64,000 nucleotides of DNA from contig NZ_CP073721.1 in assembly GCF_025264685.1 (NCBI RefSeq), positions 7,705,501 to 7,769,500 of the forward strand. Direction: 5' to 3'. The stretch is from Dactylosporangium roseum (GTDB lineage: Bacteria > Actinomycetota > Actinomycetes > Mycobacteriales > Micromonosporaceae). Each line of letters opens with the position of its first letter. The first letter of the stretch is position 1. Under the pieces are notes generated by a model. That model saw only the letters and a program-made list of their open reading frames with translations, searched no databases and was not told where the DNA came from. Shown here in pieces: positions 27,148-36,875 of the stretch. Both the position numbers and the translations under genes were made by a program.

Positions 27148-28382
27148 GGTTCTTCTTTCCCGACAGCCAAGACCAAGTCGACCCCGGCTTCGACTTCCTC
27201 ACCGAGGAGCGCGACCCATACCGGGTCCGACAACGCGATGACCTCTACGCCCACGAGGTCCTTGACCCGCCCCCGTTTCACGGGCTGCTCGTCTCGAAAG
27301 CGATCGTCGACGGCCGCTCCGACGGCAGCGCCGGCAAGTACAGCACGCCGCAACGTCACCGCCTGTACCGCGAGGGGGCCGAACGGTTCTTCCGCCTGGA
27401 CCACGCCAGTGGACCGTTGAAGATCATGGGTGACTGCGGGGCCTTCTCCTACGTCAACGACGTCTACCCACCCTACACAGTTGATGAAGTGATCGACTTC
27501 TACGACGGGTGCGGCTTTGACTACGGCATCGCGGTCGATCACGTCATCTTCCAGTACGAGCCCCAGACAAACCGCGACGATGAGCGCGCGACCGAATGGG
27601 TGCGACGCCAGGACATCACACTCACACTGGCCAACGACTTCTGGAAACGCTGCAACGACCGGCGCGTCACCTTCGAGCCGCTCGGCGTCGCTCAGGGATG
27701 GAGCCCGCAGTCCTACGCCGATTCAGTCTCCACCCTGCAGCGCATCGGCTACCGCCGGATCGCCATGGGTGGCATGGTCCCGCTCAAAACCCGCGAAATC
27801 CTCGCCTGCCTCCGCGCGGTCGACGACGTCCGCGACAACGGCACCCAACTCCATCTACTCGGGATCAGTCGCTGCGATGATATCCCCACCTTCGCCAGCC
27901 ACGGCGTCACCAGCTTCGACAGCACCTCACCGTTCCGGCAGGCGTTCAAAGACGACCGCGACAACTACTACACCGCCAACAGCACCTACGTCGCACTACG
28001 GGTGCCACAGGTCGAGGGCAACGTCAAACTCCGCAAACGCATCAGTTCCGGCGAGATCGACCAGAAGCGCGCCCTCACGCTTGAGCGGTCGGCGCTGCGC
28101 CTGCTCCGAGAGTATGACGCGGGCACGGCGTCGCTGGAGGACACGCTGCAAGCCCTGCAGGACTACAGCGATGTGTGGGATGGCAAGACCGACCGCGGCG
28201 ATGCCTACCGTCGCACGCTTCACGACCGGCCATGGCGGGATTGCCAGTGCGAAATATGCCGCGCCCTCGGCATCCAGATCATCGTCTTCAGAGGCACCGA
28301 ACGAAACAAGCGGCGTGGTTTTCATAACCTGTACGTCTTCAGACAGCGGCTGCGCGCTCAACTGGGAGAGGACCAAACGTGA
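27144..28382 (+). CDS. dpdA: DpdA: DNA-guanine transglycosylase (TGT paralogue)
   Basis: 412 aa from ATG overlapping the dpdB stop. It is TGT-like: a first catalytic Asp in KIMGDCGAFSYVND near residue 97, a second acidic position in VTSFDSTSPFRQAF near 258, and the zinc site DCQCEIC near 369, with a His in RRGFHNLYVF. It replaces guanine in DNA by preQ0. The gene sits between two dpdB paralogues, and all joints are 4-bp overlaps, implying co-translation. Confidence 0.93.
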   Translation: MRFFFPDSQDQVDPGFDFLTEERDPYRVRQRDDLYAHEVLDPPPFHGLLVSKAIVDGRSDGSAGKYSTPQRHRLYREGAERFFRLDHASGPLKIMGDCGAFSYVNDVYPPYTVDEVIDFYDGCGFDYGIAVDHVIFQYEPQTNRDDERATEWVRRQDITLTLANDFWKRCNDRRVTFEPLGVAQGWSPQSYADSVSTLQRIGYRRIAMGGMVPLKTREILACLRAVDDVRDNGTQLHLLGISRCDDIPTFASHGVTSFDSTSPFRQAFKDDRDNYYTANSTYVALRVPQVEGNVKLRKRISSGEIDQKRALTLERSALRLLREYDAGTASLEDTLQALQDYSDVWDGKTDRGDAYRRTLHDRPWRDCQCEICRALGIQIIVFRGTERNKRRGFHNLYVFRQRLRAQLGEDQT

Positions 28383-29563
28383 CCCGGGCACAGGCCACAC
28401 CGGCAAAGACCAGACGGCAGCAAGCGCTACGACTGCCAGCGCTTGAGATCCGCCAGGGCCCGAACCGGCGCATCTATACCTTCGCCATCGACGGCAAACA
28501 TGTCGGCGACATCGCCGCCGTCGCTCGCATCCGCCGCGATAACCAGACCCGCCTGCACGGCTACCAACGCCCGGAAAGTCTCGCGCACGTCGCCGCGATC
28601 CGCCGTTACCTCGACACCGACCCAAGCCCATTGCTGCCCAACGCTGTCGTCATCGCCTTCGACGAACGCGTCCGCTTCCAAGCCGACAAGAACACCGGCG
28701 AAGGACCCGCGTTCGTTCGGCCCGGCACGCTGATCATCCCCGTGGTCGACGAAGACGACCCAGACAAGCCTGGGTTTATCGTTGATGGACAGCAGCGTAG
28801 CGCGGCCATCCGCGACGCCAAGCTCGAAGAATTCCCAATCTGCGTCACCGCATTCATCGCAGACACCCACGCCGACCAGCGCTCGCAGTTCATCTTGGTC
28901 AACTCGACCAAGGCCCTGCCCAAGGGTCTCATCCACGAACTGCTGCCCGAGGCGTCCGGGGCACTGCCGGCGCCGTTGATGGTGCGCCAGTTGCCGGCCA
29001 CCCTCGTCGAACGTCTGAACTTTTCCAAGACCTCGCCGCTGCACCGAATGATCCAAACTCCAACCAATCCGAACGGGCTCGTCAAGGACAACTCGGTGCT
29101 GCGAATGTTGGAGAACAGCCTCAGCGACGGGGCGCTCTATCCTTACCGTGGTGACAACGCCGGCCCGAACTTCGGCTGCATGATTGCGGTCCTGGATAAC
29201 TTCTGGACGGCAGTCGCCGAAGTGTTCCCCGATGCCTGGAACAAGCCTCCCCGCCGATCCCGACTCATGCACGGGGCCGGTATTATCAGCATGGGCTACC
29301 TCATGGACGCCATCGCCCACCAACGCGCAACCGCCGACGAGATCGTCGAGGTATCGGAGTTCGCGGCTGACCTGAAGGCGATCGCCGACGACTGCCACTG
29401 GACCGAAGGCGTGTGGCCGTTCGACGACGGCGACCGGGCGTGGAATGATCTCCAGAATACGACGCGTGACATTCAACGACTGACTGACTACCTGCTTGCC
29501 AAGTACCGCAGCGTTACAAGCTCGAAGCGTCACAACAGCCGACGCGCAAGGCGGACGACCTAG
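28379..29563 (+). CDS. dpdB: DGQQR protein DpdB, second paralogue
   Basis: 394 aa from GTG overlapping dpdA. It shares the framework of the first DpdB: LHGYQRPESLAHVAAI, FIVDGQQRSAAI, LVNSTKALPKGLIHELLPEA, SRLMHGAGIISMG. The sequence has diverged widely in between, so this is an old duplication. The Arg/Ser-rich tail (SKRHNSRRARRTT) could contact DNA. It is the last gene before a gap of about 660 bp that separates the modification genes from the restriction genes. Confidence 0.83.
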   Translation: MTRAQATPAKTRRQQALRLPALEIRQGPNRRIYTFAIDGKHVGDIAAVARIRRDNQTRLHGYQRPESLAHVAAIRRYLDTDPSPLLPNAVVIAFDERVRFQADKNTGEGPAFVRPGTLIIPVVDEDDPDKPGFIVDGQQRSAAIRDAKLEEFPICVTAFIADTHADQRSQFILVNSTKALPKGLIHELLPEASGALPAPLMVRQLPATLVERLNFSKTSPLHRMIQTPTNPNGLVKDNSVLRMLENSLSDGALYPYRGDNAGPNFGCMIAVLDNFWTAVAEVFPDAWNKPPRRSRLMHGAGIISMGYLMDAIAHQRATADEIVEVSEFAADLKAIADDCHWTEGVWPFDDGDRAWNDLQNTTRDIQRLTDYLLAKYRSVTSSKRHNSRRARRTT

Positions 29564-30227
29564 GAAGTTGAGGTGAGCGGCGGTGCCCGCCGCATTGGGA
29601 TCGGCCTGATCATGGGCCTCGTTGCCGGCTCGTTCGGAGAGCAAAGCATGCTATGCCTGGGTGGCCTGCAGGCATGACCCGACGGTGCATGCTCAGTTGT
29701 CCTTCACGTCAAGCACCGGCCGCGTCCGATGATCGTTTGACTGTGTACGGACTTTCCCTCCTGCACGGCAGGTCGGAACGGATCGGGGCGTTCTCGAGAG
29801 AACCTTTCCGGTGGGTGGTCAGGCTGGCACTTCCTGTTCTGCGTCAAGGACAACCAACCGGGTCTGTTCGCCGCCCTCGTGCCCTGCCCTGGCGGGAGGT
29901 GCCGATCACCCACACCACGACCAGCCGGGGACACGGCCGGATCGAAACCCGCACCCTGCAGGTCGGTCAGGCTGGTGCGAAGGGGCCAACTGTGGTAGAT
30001 ACTGGTCGCCGTCGCGAGGTGCCAGTTGCCGATGCGTGCGATGAAGCGCCCACAGCCAGGCCGGATGGCTGGGCGCCAGTCGCATTCACTTCCGCAGCCA
30101 CAGCGGGCATTTCGGGTATTTCTCGTGATCTTAGCGTGACGGTTGCCTCTCGCCACTGATTGTCGGACCTTGATGGCAGGATGTAGTCCGAGGCGTTGGG
30201 CAAGGGAGCGCAAGATCGGAGGATTCG
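29564..30227 (+). other. Gap between modification and restriction halves of the dpd cluster, with ISAs1-type remnant
   Basis: It contains a decayed transposase piece at about 29826-29985 (FCVKDNQPGLFAAL, then after a frame change WREVPITHTTTSRGHGRIET), the VKxNQPxLF and RGHGRxExR motifs of ISAs1-family transposases. The remainder shows no gene and must contain the dpdE promoter if there is one. GGAGG at 30218 serves dpdE. Confidence 0.65.
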
Positions 30228-33200
30228 GTGGGTCAGGTCCGGTCCAGTCGCGCCTCCGCGGTGGGGTGGCACGCGTGGTCCGATGATCGGGGCTGGGGCA
30301 AGATCGGCGCTGTCGAAGGACAGCGGATTCGCGTCGACTTTTTCGAGTCACCCGCCCGCCCATGCGCTGAGTCAACATGGGTGGCGCTGGACCGCCTCAA
30401 GATCGCTACATTGCCGAAGCAGACTCGGGTCTATTGGGAAGAAGCAGGTCAGTGGTATGCCGGGCAGGTGATCGCCGGCGATGCCGAGAACGGTTATGCG
30501 GTTCAAAAGCCGAATGCTTACTATCATCAGCGTGTTTCGAGCCTCGAACTCTGGGTGCGTTGGTCGCGGCCGGTAGAGGATCCGGTACAGGTTCTGCTGG
30601 CTGGTGCCAGCGAAACTCCGTACTTCGCCGAGGCGCGGCTGCCGTTCCTTCGGACCATCGTCTCCCAGCGTGCGGCCTGCTGCAGTGTGCCGGCAATCTT
30701 TTCGAGCGCGGTGGAACTTTACCCGCATCAACTGCGGGCCGTGCTGCGGGTGTTGCGCGATCCCATTCAGCGGTATCTGTTGGCCGACGAAGTCGGCCTT
30801 GGCAAGACCATCGAGGCGGGATTGGTGGTGCGGCAGGTGTTGCTCGACAACTCTAACGCCGCGATCACATTCATCATCCCCGACGCCCTTCGCCGGCAGT
30901 GGCGCGAAGAACTTCGGGAAAAGTTCTTCATCGACGACTTCCCCAAGGCCCACATCCGCATCGTCGCGCACGAGGAGCCGCAGCGGTGGCGCGGGGAACC
31001 GACACCTGATCTTGTCGTGGTGGACGAGGCCCATCGGCTCGTGGCGGCCGATACACCGGATCCCTCGCGGTCGCTGCTGGCTGAGGTCTGCCACGCGAGC
31101 CCGCGGTTGCTGCTGTTGTCGGCGACACCCGTGCTGCACCACGAACAGGCCATGCTTGGCCTGCTTCACCTGCTCGACCCGGTGGTGTATCGCCAAGAGG
31201 ATCTTGAGGGGCTTACCGCGCGGGTCCGGGCGCGCCACGAAATCGCGATGGCCTTCTACGCCCTCGACCCGACTTTTCCCGAACTCGTCGCGCTGCATCT
31301 CGTAGCCGTTCGGGCGGCGTTCCCAGCCGATGCGCAACTGCAACTCCTAGCCGACGCCGCCGAGTCTGCCGCAGACGCCGAGTCGGACGCGCTGCCGGCA
31401 GCGCTGGAGCGGCTGCGTGGCTACGTCAACGAAACCTACCGGCTGCACCGTCGAGTCATTCGACACCGTCGCGATCGTGTGCTAGGCGCGCCCGGCTGCG
31501 GCCCGGGCAGTCCAGCCTTTGAAGTGACCGGCCGGCGCGCTCCTGCACTGCTTGAGATGAACAACCCACGGAGCGACACTGGCGAGCAACTGCTCGAGCG
31601 ATGGCGGCAGAGCGTCCGGGACCGTCTGGTGGAGACGGGTGCCGAGCGTGAGATATGGGCCGCCTACGCCGCAGTGCACGCAATTTTGATGGAGCGATCC
31701 AGGGACCTCGCCGACGGTCTGCGGTCGGCAATGCGGTTCCGCCTGGGCGAGGACGCCCCAGCTGCACAGGCCGGCCTCGACCGACGCGAGGCGGCCCTGC
31801 TGCGGGGGTGCCCGGCTTTGGGCGCTGACGAGGACCTGCGGCAGGCACTCGACGAATCCAGCGACCCGGATGATCCGGTACACGAGGCGGCCCGGTTGAT
31901 CGGGACACTGTGCCGCATACACCGCAGGCTCGTCGTCTTTGCCGGCACCACGCCCGCCGGGCGCCGTCTCGTCGACACTCTGCGCGCCGCCGAGTCCGGC
32001 GTCGACGTTGTGGCACATCTGCAAGGCGATGATCTAGCCCAGGTTGAGCACGGTGTGCGGCGGTGGCTGGCCGGCCAGGCCAGGGTTCTGGTCTGCGACC
32101 GCAGCGGTGAGGAGGGTCGCAACTTCCAGACAGCCGACGCCGTCGTGCATGCTCACCTTCCTTGGTCGGTGAACCGGTTGGAGCAGCGTCTCGGCCGTGT
32201 TGACCGCCACGGCGACAACGATCCGGCCGCCCAGTACGTACTCGCGTCCTCCCTGGAGGGCTCCGCCGCAGGCGCCTGGCTGACCGCGTTGTGCGACGGG
32301 TTCGGCGTGTTCCGGGCATCATTGTCGATGCTGCAATACGCGGTCGATGAGGTAACACCAGACTTACTCATGGAGCTGCTACGCCGGGGCGCGCAGGGGC
32401 TGCTGGAAGGCACCGACGCCATCAAGACCGGCCTGGAGAAGCGGCGCAAAGAGATCGCCGCGGAGGACCTCCTCGAGGCCACCTTCACCGGTGAACACGA
32501 CCGGGTCGCGGTGTTTGAACCACTGGATGCGATCGAATCGCGATGGAGGGACCTGGGGCGGGCCGTCGATGACCTGGCGTGCGACGCCAAAGGATCGTGG
32601 CAGATGCAGCGCAGGACGACGGCCGGCGACCGAGCGACCCGACGCTATGTTCCCGGCAGCCGGGCCCTGCTGCCCGCCTATTTGCTGGCGCAGGCGGGGC
32701 CAGGCACATGGAATACGCCAGGGTGCTTCAACCGCACTGCGGCGCTGCGCAGGCCGGGCACCCGTGTGCTGCGCCTGGGTGCCCCCTTCATCGATACCCT
32801 TTGGCGGTGGGCGCAGCAGGACGAGCGCGGGCAGGCGTCGGCACTTTGGCGGTTGGCCAGGACCGTCGAGGGCGACCAGGTCTTCGTCGGGTTTGAGTTC
32901 GTCGTGGAAGCCGACATCGACCATGTTCGCACCACCTTCCCGGAATTGCCCCACGAGGCATTGCGCCGTCGGCTCGACGGCTGGTTCGCGCCGTTTACTG
33001 AGACGGTCTGGCTCGACCTGTGGGCAGGAGATGCTCCCGGCCCCGAACACCGACCGCTCCTAGCGTTTTCCTACGATCCGGGCCAGCGCGATGTTCATCT
33101 CAACCCGGACCGCTTTCCTGTCCTGCATGGCCTCTTCGGCGGTGCCTACGCCTTCCGTGAGGCGGTGCTGCGGGCGCAACGGGAGGCCCCGAAGCATCTG

Positions 33201-33473
33201 CGGCAAATGCGTCGCCTTGAGCAGCGCTCGGTTGCCGCCGAAGCTGCGGTGGCGACCGACCTCGCGCGTGAGGAGCAGCAGGCGAAGGCTCGCCGCCAGG
33301 CTGGCGCCCATCTCGGCCCCGAATCAGACGGCGCCGATGCCGTCGGCGTGGCGGCGGCACTGCGCCAGGCTTGCCGGATGCCAGCAACGCGGCTGGTCGC
33401 GGTGTCGTGCACCGTGCTCAGCGATCGGCCCTTTGCATCGGCGGCAGGGGAGTTCGGTGTTGATTCACACTGA
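30228..33473 (+). CDS. dpdE: DpdE: SNF2-type helicase/translocase
   Basis: 1081 aa from GTG with GGAGG 5 bp upstream. The N-terminus looks like a small beta domain. The superfamily 2 helicase core has LADEVGLGKTIEAGLV near residue 187, VVDEAHRL near 264, LLSATPVLHH near 300 and the motif VI region RLGRVDRHGDND near 652. The long C-terminal part is alpha-helical and charged. In Salmonella dpdE is required for the restriction-like phenotype. It overlaps dpdF by about 17 bp. Confidence 0.88.
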   Translation: MGQVRSSRASAVGWHAWSDDRGWGKIGAVEGQRIRVDFFESPARPCAESTWVALDRLKIATLPKQTRVYWEEAGQWYAGQVIAGDAENGYAVQKPNAYYHQRVSSLELWVRWSRPVEDPVQVLLAGASETPYFAEARLPFLRTIVSQRAACCSVPAIFSSAVELYPHQLRAVLRVLRDPIQRYLLADEVGLGKTIEAGLVVRQVLLDNSNAAITFIIPDALRRQWREELREKFFIDDFPKAHIRIVAHEEPQRWRGEPTPDLVVVDEAHRLVAADTPDPSRSLLAEVCHASPRLLLLSATPVLHHEQAMLGLLHLLDPVVYRQEDLEGLTARVRARHEIAMAFYALDPTFPELVALHLVAVRAAFPADAQLQLLADAAESAADAESDALPAALERLRGYVNETYRLHRRVIRHRRDRVLGAPGCGPGSPAFEVTGRRAPALLEMNNPRSDTGEQLLERWRQSVRDRLVETGAEREIWAAYAAVHAILMERSRDLADGLRSAMRFRLGEDAPAAQAGLDRREAALLRGCPALGADEDLRQALDESSDPDDPVHEAARLIGTLCRIHRRLVVFAGTTPAGRRLVDTLRAAESGVDVVAHLQGDDLAQVEHGVRRWLAGQARVLVCDRSGEEGRNFQTADAVVHAHLPWSVNRLEQRLGRVDRHGDNDPAAQYVLASSLEGSAAGAWLTALCDGFGVFRASLSMLQYAVDEVTPDLLMELLRRGAQGLLEGTDAIKTGLEKRRKEIAAEDLLEATFTGEHDRVAVFEPLDAIESRWRDLGRAVDDLACDAKGSWQMQRRTTAGDRATRRYVPGSRALLPAYLLAQAGPGTWNTPGCFNRTAALRRPGTRVLRLGAPFIDTLWRWAQQDERGQASALWRLARTVEGDQVFVGFEFVVEADIDHVRTTFPELPHEALRRRLDGWFAPFTETVWLDLWAGDAPGPEHRPLLAFSYDPGQRDVHLNPDRFPVLHGLFGGAYAFREAVLRAQREAPKHLRQMRRLEQRSVAAEAAVATDLAREEQQAKARRQAGAHLGPESDGADAVGVAAALRQACRMPATRLVAVSCTVLSDRPFASAAGEFGVDSH

Positions 33474-35985
33474 GGCATGGCAGTGCGTGGAGGCTGCACT
33501 CGAGACCAGCCACGATGTGTGCCCGACGGCCGCGAGTGTTGCCCGCCCTCACCGGCGTCTGCTTGACGCTCTACGTGATCCGGATCTCGGCCAAGCCGAT
33601 CTCGCCGTTCTCGTCCGTCACGTCTTGGGATGGGAGGACGTGCGCCGCAGCGATTTCGGCTTGCGTACGTGGCCGCACGCGGGTCTGCCTGATCGGTCGC
33701 TGTGGCGCGCCGCTGGTGTGAGCTGCACAGACCTGGTCGACGGCCGGATATACCTGCAGCGCGAACCCTGGGCACCCACGGGCGATGAGACGGCCGCCTT
33801 GCGTGGCGACCCGCTGCGGGAGGTCTACCTCGAAGGCGAGTCCACGCAGCGCCGGCACCTCGATTCCGTACCATCGGATCCGTTCTGGGCCCACGTACTG
33901 GGCTACCACGACTACCAGACGGCTGGCCAGCGGCAGGCGGCCCTGTCGCTGGCGACCGCACCACCCGGCGTCACCCTTGTCGTGAACCTACCAACATCCA
34001 CCGGCAAGACGTCATTGGCGCTCGCACCCGGGCTGCTGCGGTCCGAGCCGGTGGGCGTCAGCGTCGTCGTGGTGCCCACCGTGGTGTTGGCGCTCGACCA
34101 GGAACATCGGCTGCGTAAGATCATCGCGGCCCGGGGGCTTCGCGGCTCGCCCTCCGGCCGCTACGCCTATCTCGGGGACATGCACGAGGAGGACAAGGCG
34201 GCGATCCGCGAGGCGGTGCGATCCGGCGAGCAGCGCTTGGTGCTTACCTCACCGGAGGCGTTCACGTCGGGGCTCGCTCCGGCGTTGCACGCCGCGGCCC
34301 GCTCGGGTCATCTGCGCTATCTCGTCGTCGACGAGGCGCACATCATCGACCAGTGGGGGGCCGACTTCCGCCCGGAGTTCCAGGCGATGGTGGGACTGCG
34401 CCGAGCACTCGTGGACGAGTCGGCCGACGACGTCAAACCAGCCACCGTGCTCATGACCGGCACTCTGAGCGGCTCAACCGCCGACACTCTGCATCGGCTG
34501 TTCGCCGATGACCGGCCTTTTCGGCTGGTCAGCAGTTCCGCGCTGCGATGCGAACCGGAGTACTTCATCTCCCGGTGGGACAACGGCGAGGCGCGCCTGC
34601 ACGCGCTGCGAGAACACCTGTTGCATCTGCCTCGTCCCGCCATTATCTACGTGTCTAAACCCGACCAGGTCGACGAGGTCCGGGCCGCCCTGACCGCGTG
34701 GGGTTTTCGGCGGCACGCCGGCGTGAGCGGACGCAGCGGCTCGGCTGAGCGTCGCCGGATCGTGGAGGGCTGGCGCGCCGATGCCGGTGTCGCCCGCTTC
34801 GACGTCGTCGTGGCGACCTCCGCCTTCGGGCTCGGTGTCGACATGCCCGACGTGCGCGCGGTGATCCATGCCTGCGAACCGGAGACCATCGACCGCTTCT
34901 ACCAGGAGGTGGGGCGCGGTGGCCGGGACGGCTACCCCTCGGTGAGCTGCCTGTTGCTGGCCCCCGACGACCGGCGCATCGCGCACCAGTTGGCCACCCC
35001 GACCCTGATGCTTCCGGACACCGCACAAGGCCGATGGGACGCGATGGCGGACACCGCGCGAGCCCTGCCATCAACCCGCCTACGCGTCGACCTCGACACC
35101 CGGCCACCGAATGTAACTGTCGAGGGCCCTTCCAACCGCGAATGGAATGTCTGCCTGCTCACCGCCATGGCAAGGACAGGCGCACTCGACCTCATCGCGC
35201 GAGAAGATGCCGAGGCGCACGAGGACGTCTCCGACCAGAACAGGGTCGGGCGGCACATCGACATCGCCGTCAAGGATGAGGTGAGCTGGACAGCTTATGC
35301 CGCCGAGCGGCGGCGCATCGCTGCGGCCAGCGACGCCGGACTGCAAGCGCTGACTATGCTCGAGGAAGAAGACGAGTGCGTCGGCGAGACCCTGCACCGC
35401 TGGTACAGCTTCAGCCGGCCGTGGGGCTCCTCCGAGGTGCCCCGCTCCTGCCGGGGGTGCCCGTCATGCAGGCGCAACGGCCGGGCGCCCATCCAGGGTC
35501 TATTGCCGCTTCCCTGGGTCGCGGACTGGTGTCCGCATGCTGCCCGGCTGACCGCACGGCTCGAAGCGCTCATGCCGCACGCGCGACTCACCGTCCTCCT
35601 CGCCGCGAACGACGAACCGCAGTACCGGCGGATCGCCGCGCGGGTTCTCGACCGCCTAATCGTCGCTGGCGTCGGCCACATCCTTGACGTCAGCGGCATC
35701 ATCGCCGATGCCGAGTGGCGGCGGCTACAGACCGCCGCCGGTCCGCGACCGGTCATCCGCTCGATCGGCGGCCCGGCGCCGGTCCAGCCGCCAGTCCCGA
35801 CCGTGGCTGTGCTGCCCTTCGGCGAGCGGGCCGCACCGGCAGACCTGCCGGACTGGTTCGATCGGTACCCCGCTCTTGTCCTGCTGGTCCCCTCCGACCT
35901 CACCGCGCCAAGCCGATCCCACATACCCTGGTCCGATCTGCACCCACCCTGCGTGACCCACGTTCGACTGCTCGAGGACCTCTGA
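33457..35985 (+). CDS. dpdF: DpdF: RecQ-like helicase
   Basis: 842 aa from GTG (or TTG one codon later) with GGGGAG upstream. It has Walker A LPTSTGKTSLA near residue 180, DEAH box VVDEAHIIDQWGADFRPEF near 290, and C-terminal helicase motifs SAFGLGVDMPDVRAVIHA and QEVGRGGRDG near 485, as in RecQ. A Cys-rich stretch near 665 (CRGCPSC, then CPHAAR) could bind zinc. It is part of the dpd restriction arm, and its stop overlaps dpdG by one base. Confidence 0.87.
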   Translation: MLIHTEAWQCVEAALETSHDVCPTAASVARPHRRLLDALRDPDLGQADLAVLVRHVLGWEDVRRSDFGLRTWPHAGLPDRSLWRAAGVSCTDLVDGRIYLQREPWAPTGDETAALRGDPLREVYLEGESTQRRHLDSVPSDPFWAHVLGYHDYQTAGQRQAALSLATAPPGVTLVVNLPTSTGKTSLALAPGLLRSEPVGVSVVVVPTVVLALDQEHRLRKIIAARGLRGSPSGRYAYLGDMHEEDKAAIREAVRSGEQRLVLTSPEAFTSGLAPALHAAARSGHLRYLVVDEAHIIDQWGADFRPEFQAMVGLRRALVDESADDVKPATVLMTGTLSGSTADTLHRLFADDRPFRLVSSSALRCEPEYFISRWDNGEARLHALREHLLHLPRPAIIYVSKPDQVDEVRAALTAWGFRRHAGVSGRSGSAERRRIVEGWRADAGVARFDVVVATSAFGLGVDMPDVRAVIHACEPETIDRFYQEVGRGGRDGYPSVSCLLLAPDDRRIAHQLATPTLMLPDTAQGRWDAMADTARALPSTRLRVDLDTRPPNVTVEGPSNREWNVCLLTAMARTGALDLIAREDAEAHEDVSDQNRVGRHIDIAVKDEVSWTAYAAERRRIAAASDAGLQALTMLEEEDECVGETLHRWYSFSRPWGSSEVPRSCRGCPSCRRNGRAPIQGLLPLPWVADWCPHAARLTARLEALMPHARLTVLLAANDEPQYRRIAARVLDRLIVAGVGHILDVSGIIADAEWRRLQTAAGPRPVIRSIGGPAPVQPPVPTVAVLPFGERAAPADLPDWFDRYPALVLLVPSDLTAPSRSHIPWSDLHPPCVTHVRLLEDL

Positions 35986-36875
35986 TGCCACTGCTCAACC
36001 CGCCGAACATCCTGCCCAACGGAATGCACCTGATCGCGAAGTACCTGGCGATCCACGGCAAGCCGGTCGACAGGCAGCGGCTCAAAGCGGCCCTCCAGCC
36101 CTCGACGCTGCCGCTGCGCAGAGACGGCACGAACACGTTCGACGCCTGCCTGAAGGCGCTGCAGGATCTCACCTTGATCACCGCCGACGGCGCAGCCATG
36201 TCCGCCGCCCCCGATCTGAAGGCGGTCGCGGACGCGCGCGCCTTCGGTGAGGTCCTCCTGTTCGCCGTCTGTTCCGGCGCCGAGGCGGGGCAGGACGACG
36301 CGGCGACGCCTCAACGGGATCTTCTCGTTGCGCTGACCTGGTGGTGCGCCCAGGACCCGTACGGTCCGCCGATCGGCTGGCAGGAGGTCGGTCGTCTGCT
36401 GTCACACGACCTTGGGACAGGCTTCGCCTCGTTTCCCATCGGTAACACCAACCCCTGGCAGTCGTTCATCCGTTGGGCCACAGCGCTCGGGTTCGCCGAG
36501 CACGACGGGCTCGCGCCCAGATCAACCTCGACCCTGGTGCCGGACATCACCAGAGCAGTCAAGGCGGTCCTGCGTCCACGCCAAGCCGACGGCGAGACGA
36601 CGGCCTCTCGACTGATCGGCCTGCTACAGACCCGGCTGCCGATGATCGACGGGGGACTGCTCGCGACGGCCCTGCGAAGCGATTGGAACCTGCCCGCCGG
36701 GCGTCGGGCAGCGGCAAACGCCCTGGACGTGGCGTTGAGTCATGCCCTGCTCAGGTGTGAGGAGGATGGCGTCTTGAAGTTGGCCAACCGGTCCGATGCG
36801 GAGAAAGTGTTGTTGTCCGACGGCCCCGAGGTGAGACCGTTCAGCCACGCCGTCTTCCATGAGGTGGCGTCGTGA
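35985..36875 (+). CDS. dpdG: DpdG
   Basis: 296 aa. There are no catalytic motifs. The N-terminal 70 residues (ILPNGMHLIAKYLAIHGKPV) look like a winged-helix fold and the rest is helical. Identification rests on its fixed position between the RecQ-like gene and the large ATPase gene, as in other dpd clusters. Genetic work in Salmonella places dpdG in the restriction-like activity; mechanism unknown. It overlaps dpdH by 4 bp. Confidence 0.75.
   Translation: MPLLNPPNILPNGMHLIAKYLAIHGKPVDRQRLKAALQPSTLPLRRDGTNTFDACLKALQDLTLITADGAAMSAAPDLKAVADARAFGEVLLFAVCSGAEAGQDDAATPQRDLLVALTWWCAQDPYGPPIGWQEVGRLLSHDLGTGFASFPIGNTNPWQSFIRWATALGFAEHDGLAPRSTSTLVPDITRAVKAVLRPRQADGETTASRLIGLLQTRLPMIDGGLLATALRSDWNLPAGRRAAANALDVALSHALLRCEEDGVLKLANRSDAEKVLLSDGPEVRPFSHAVFHEVAS

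Noticed and set aside
26014..29563. Dnd phosphorothioation system, suggested by DndB-like DGQQR proteins
   Set aside because: No DndA, C, D or E is present, while a TGT-like DpdA and preQ0 synthesis genes are directly adjacent.
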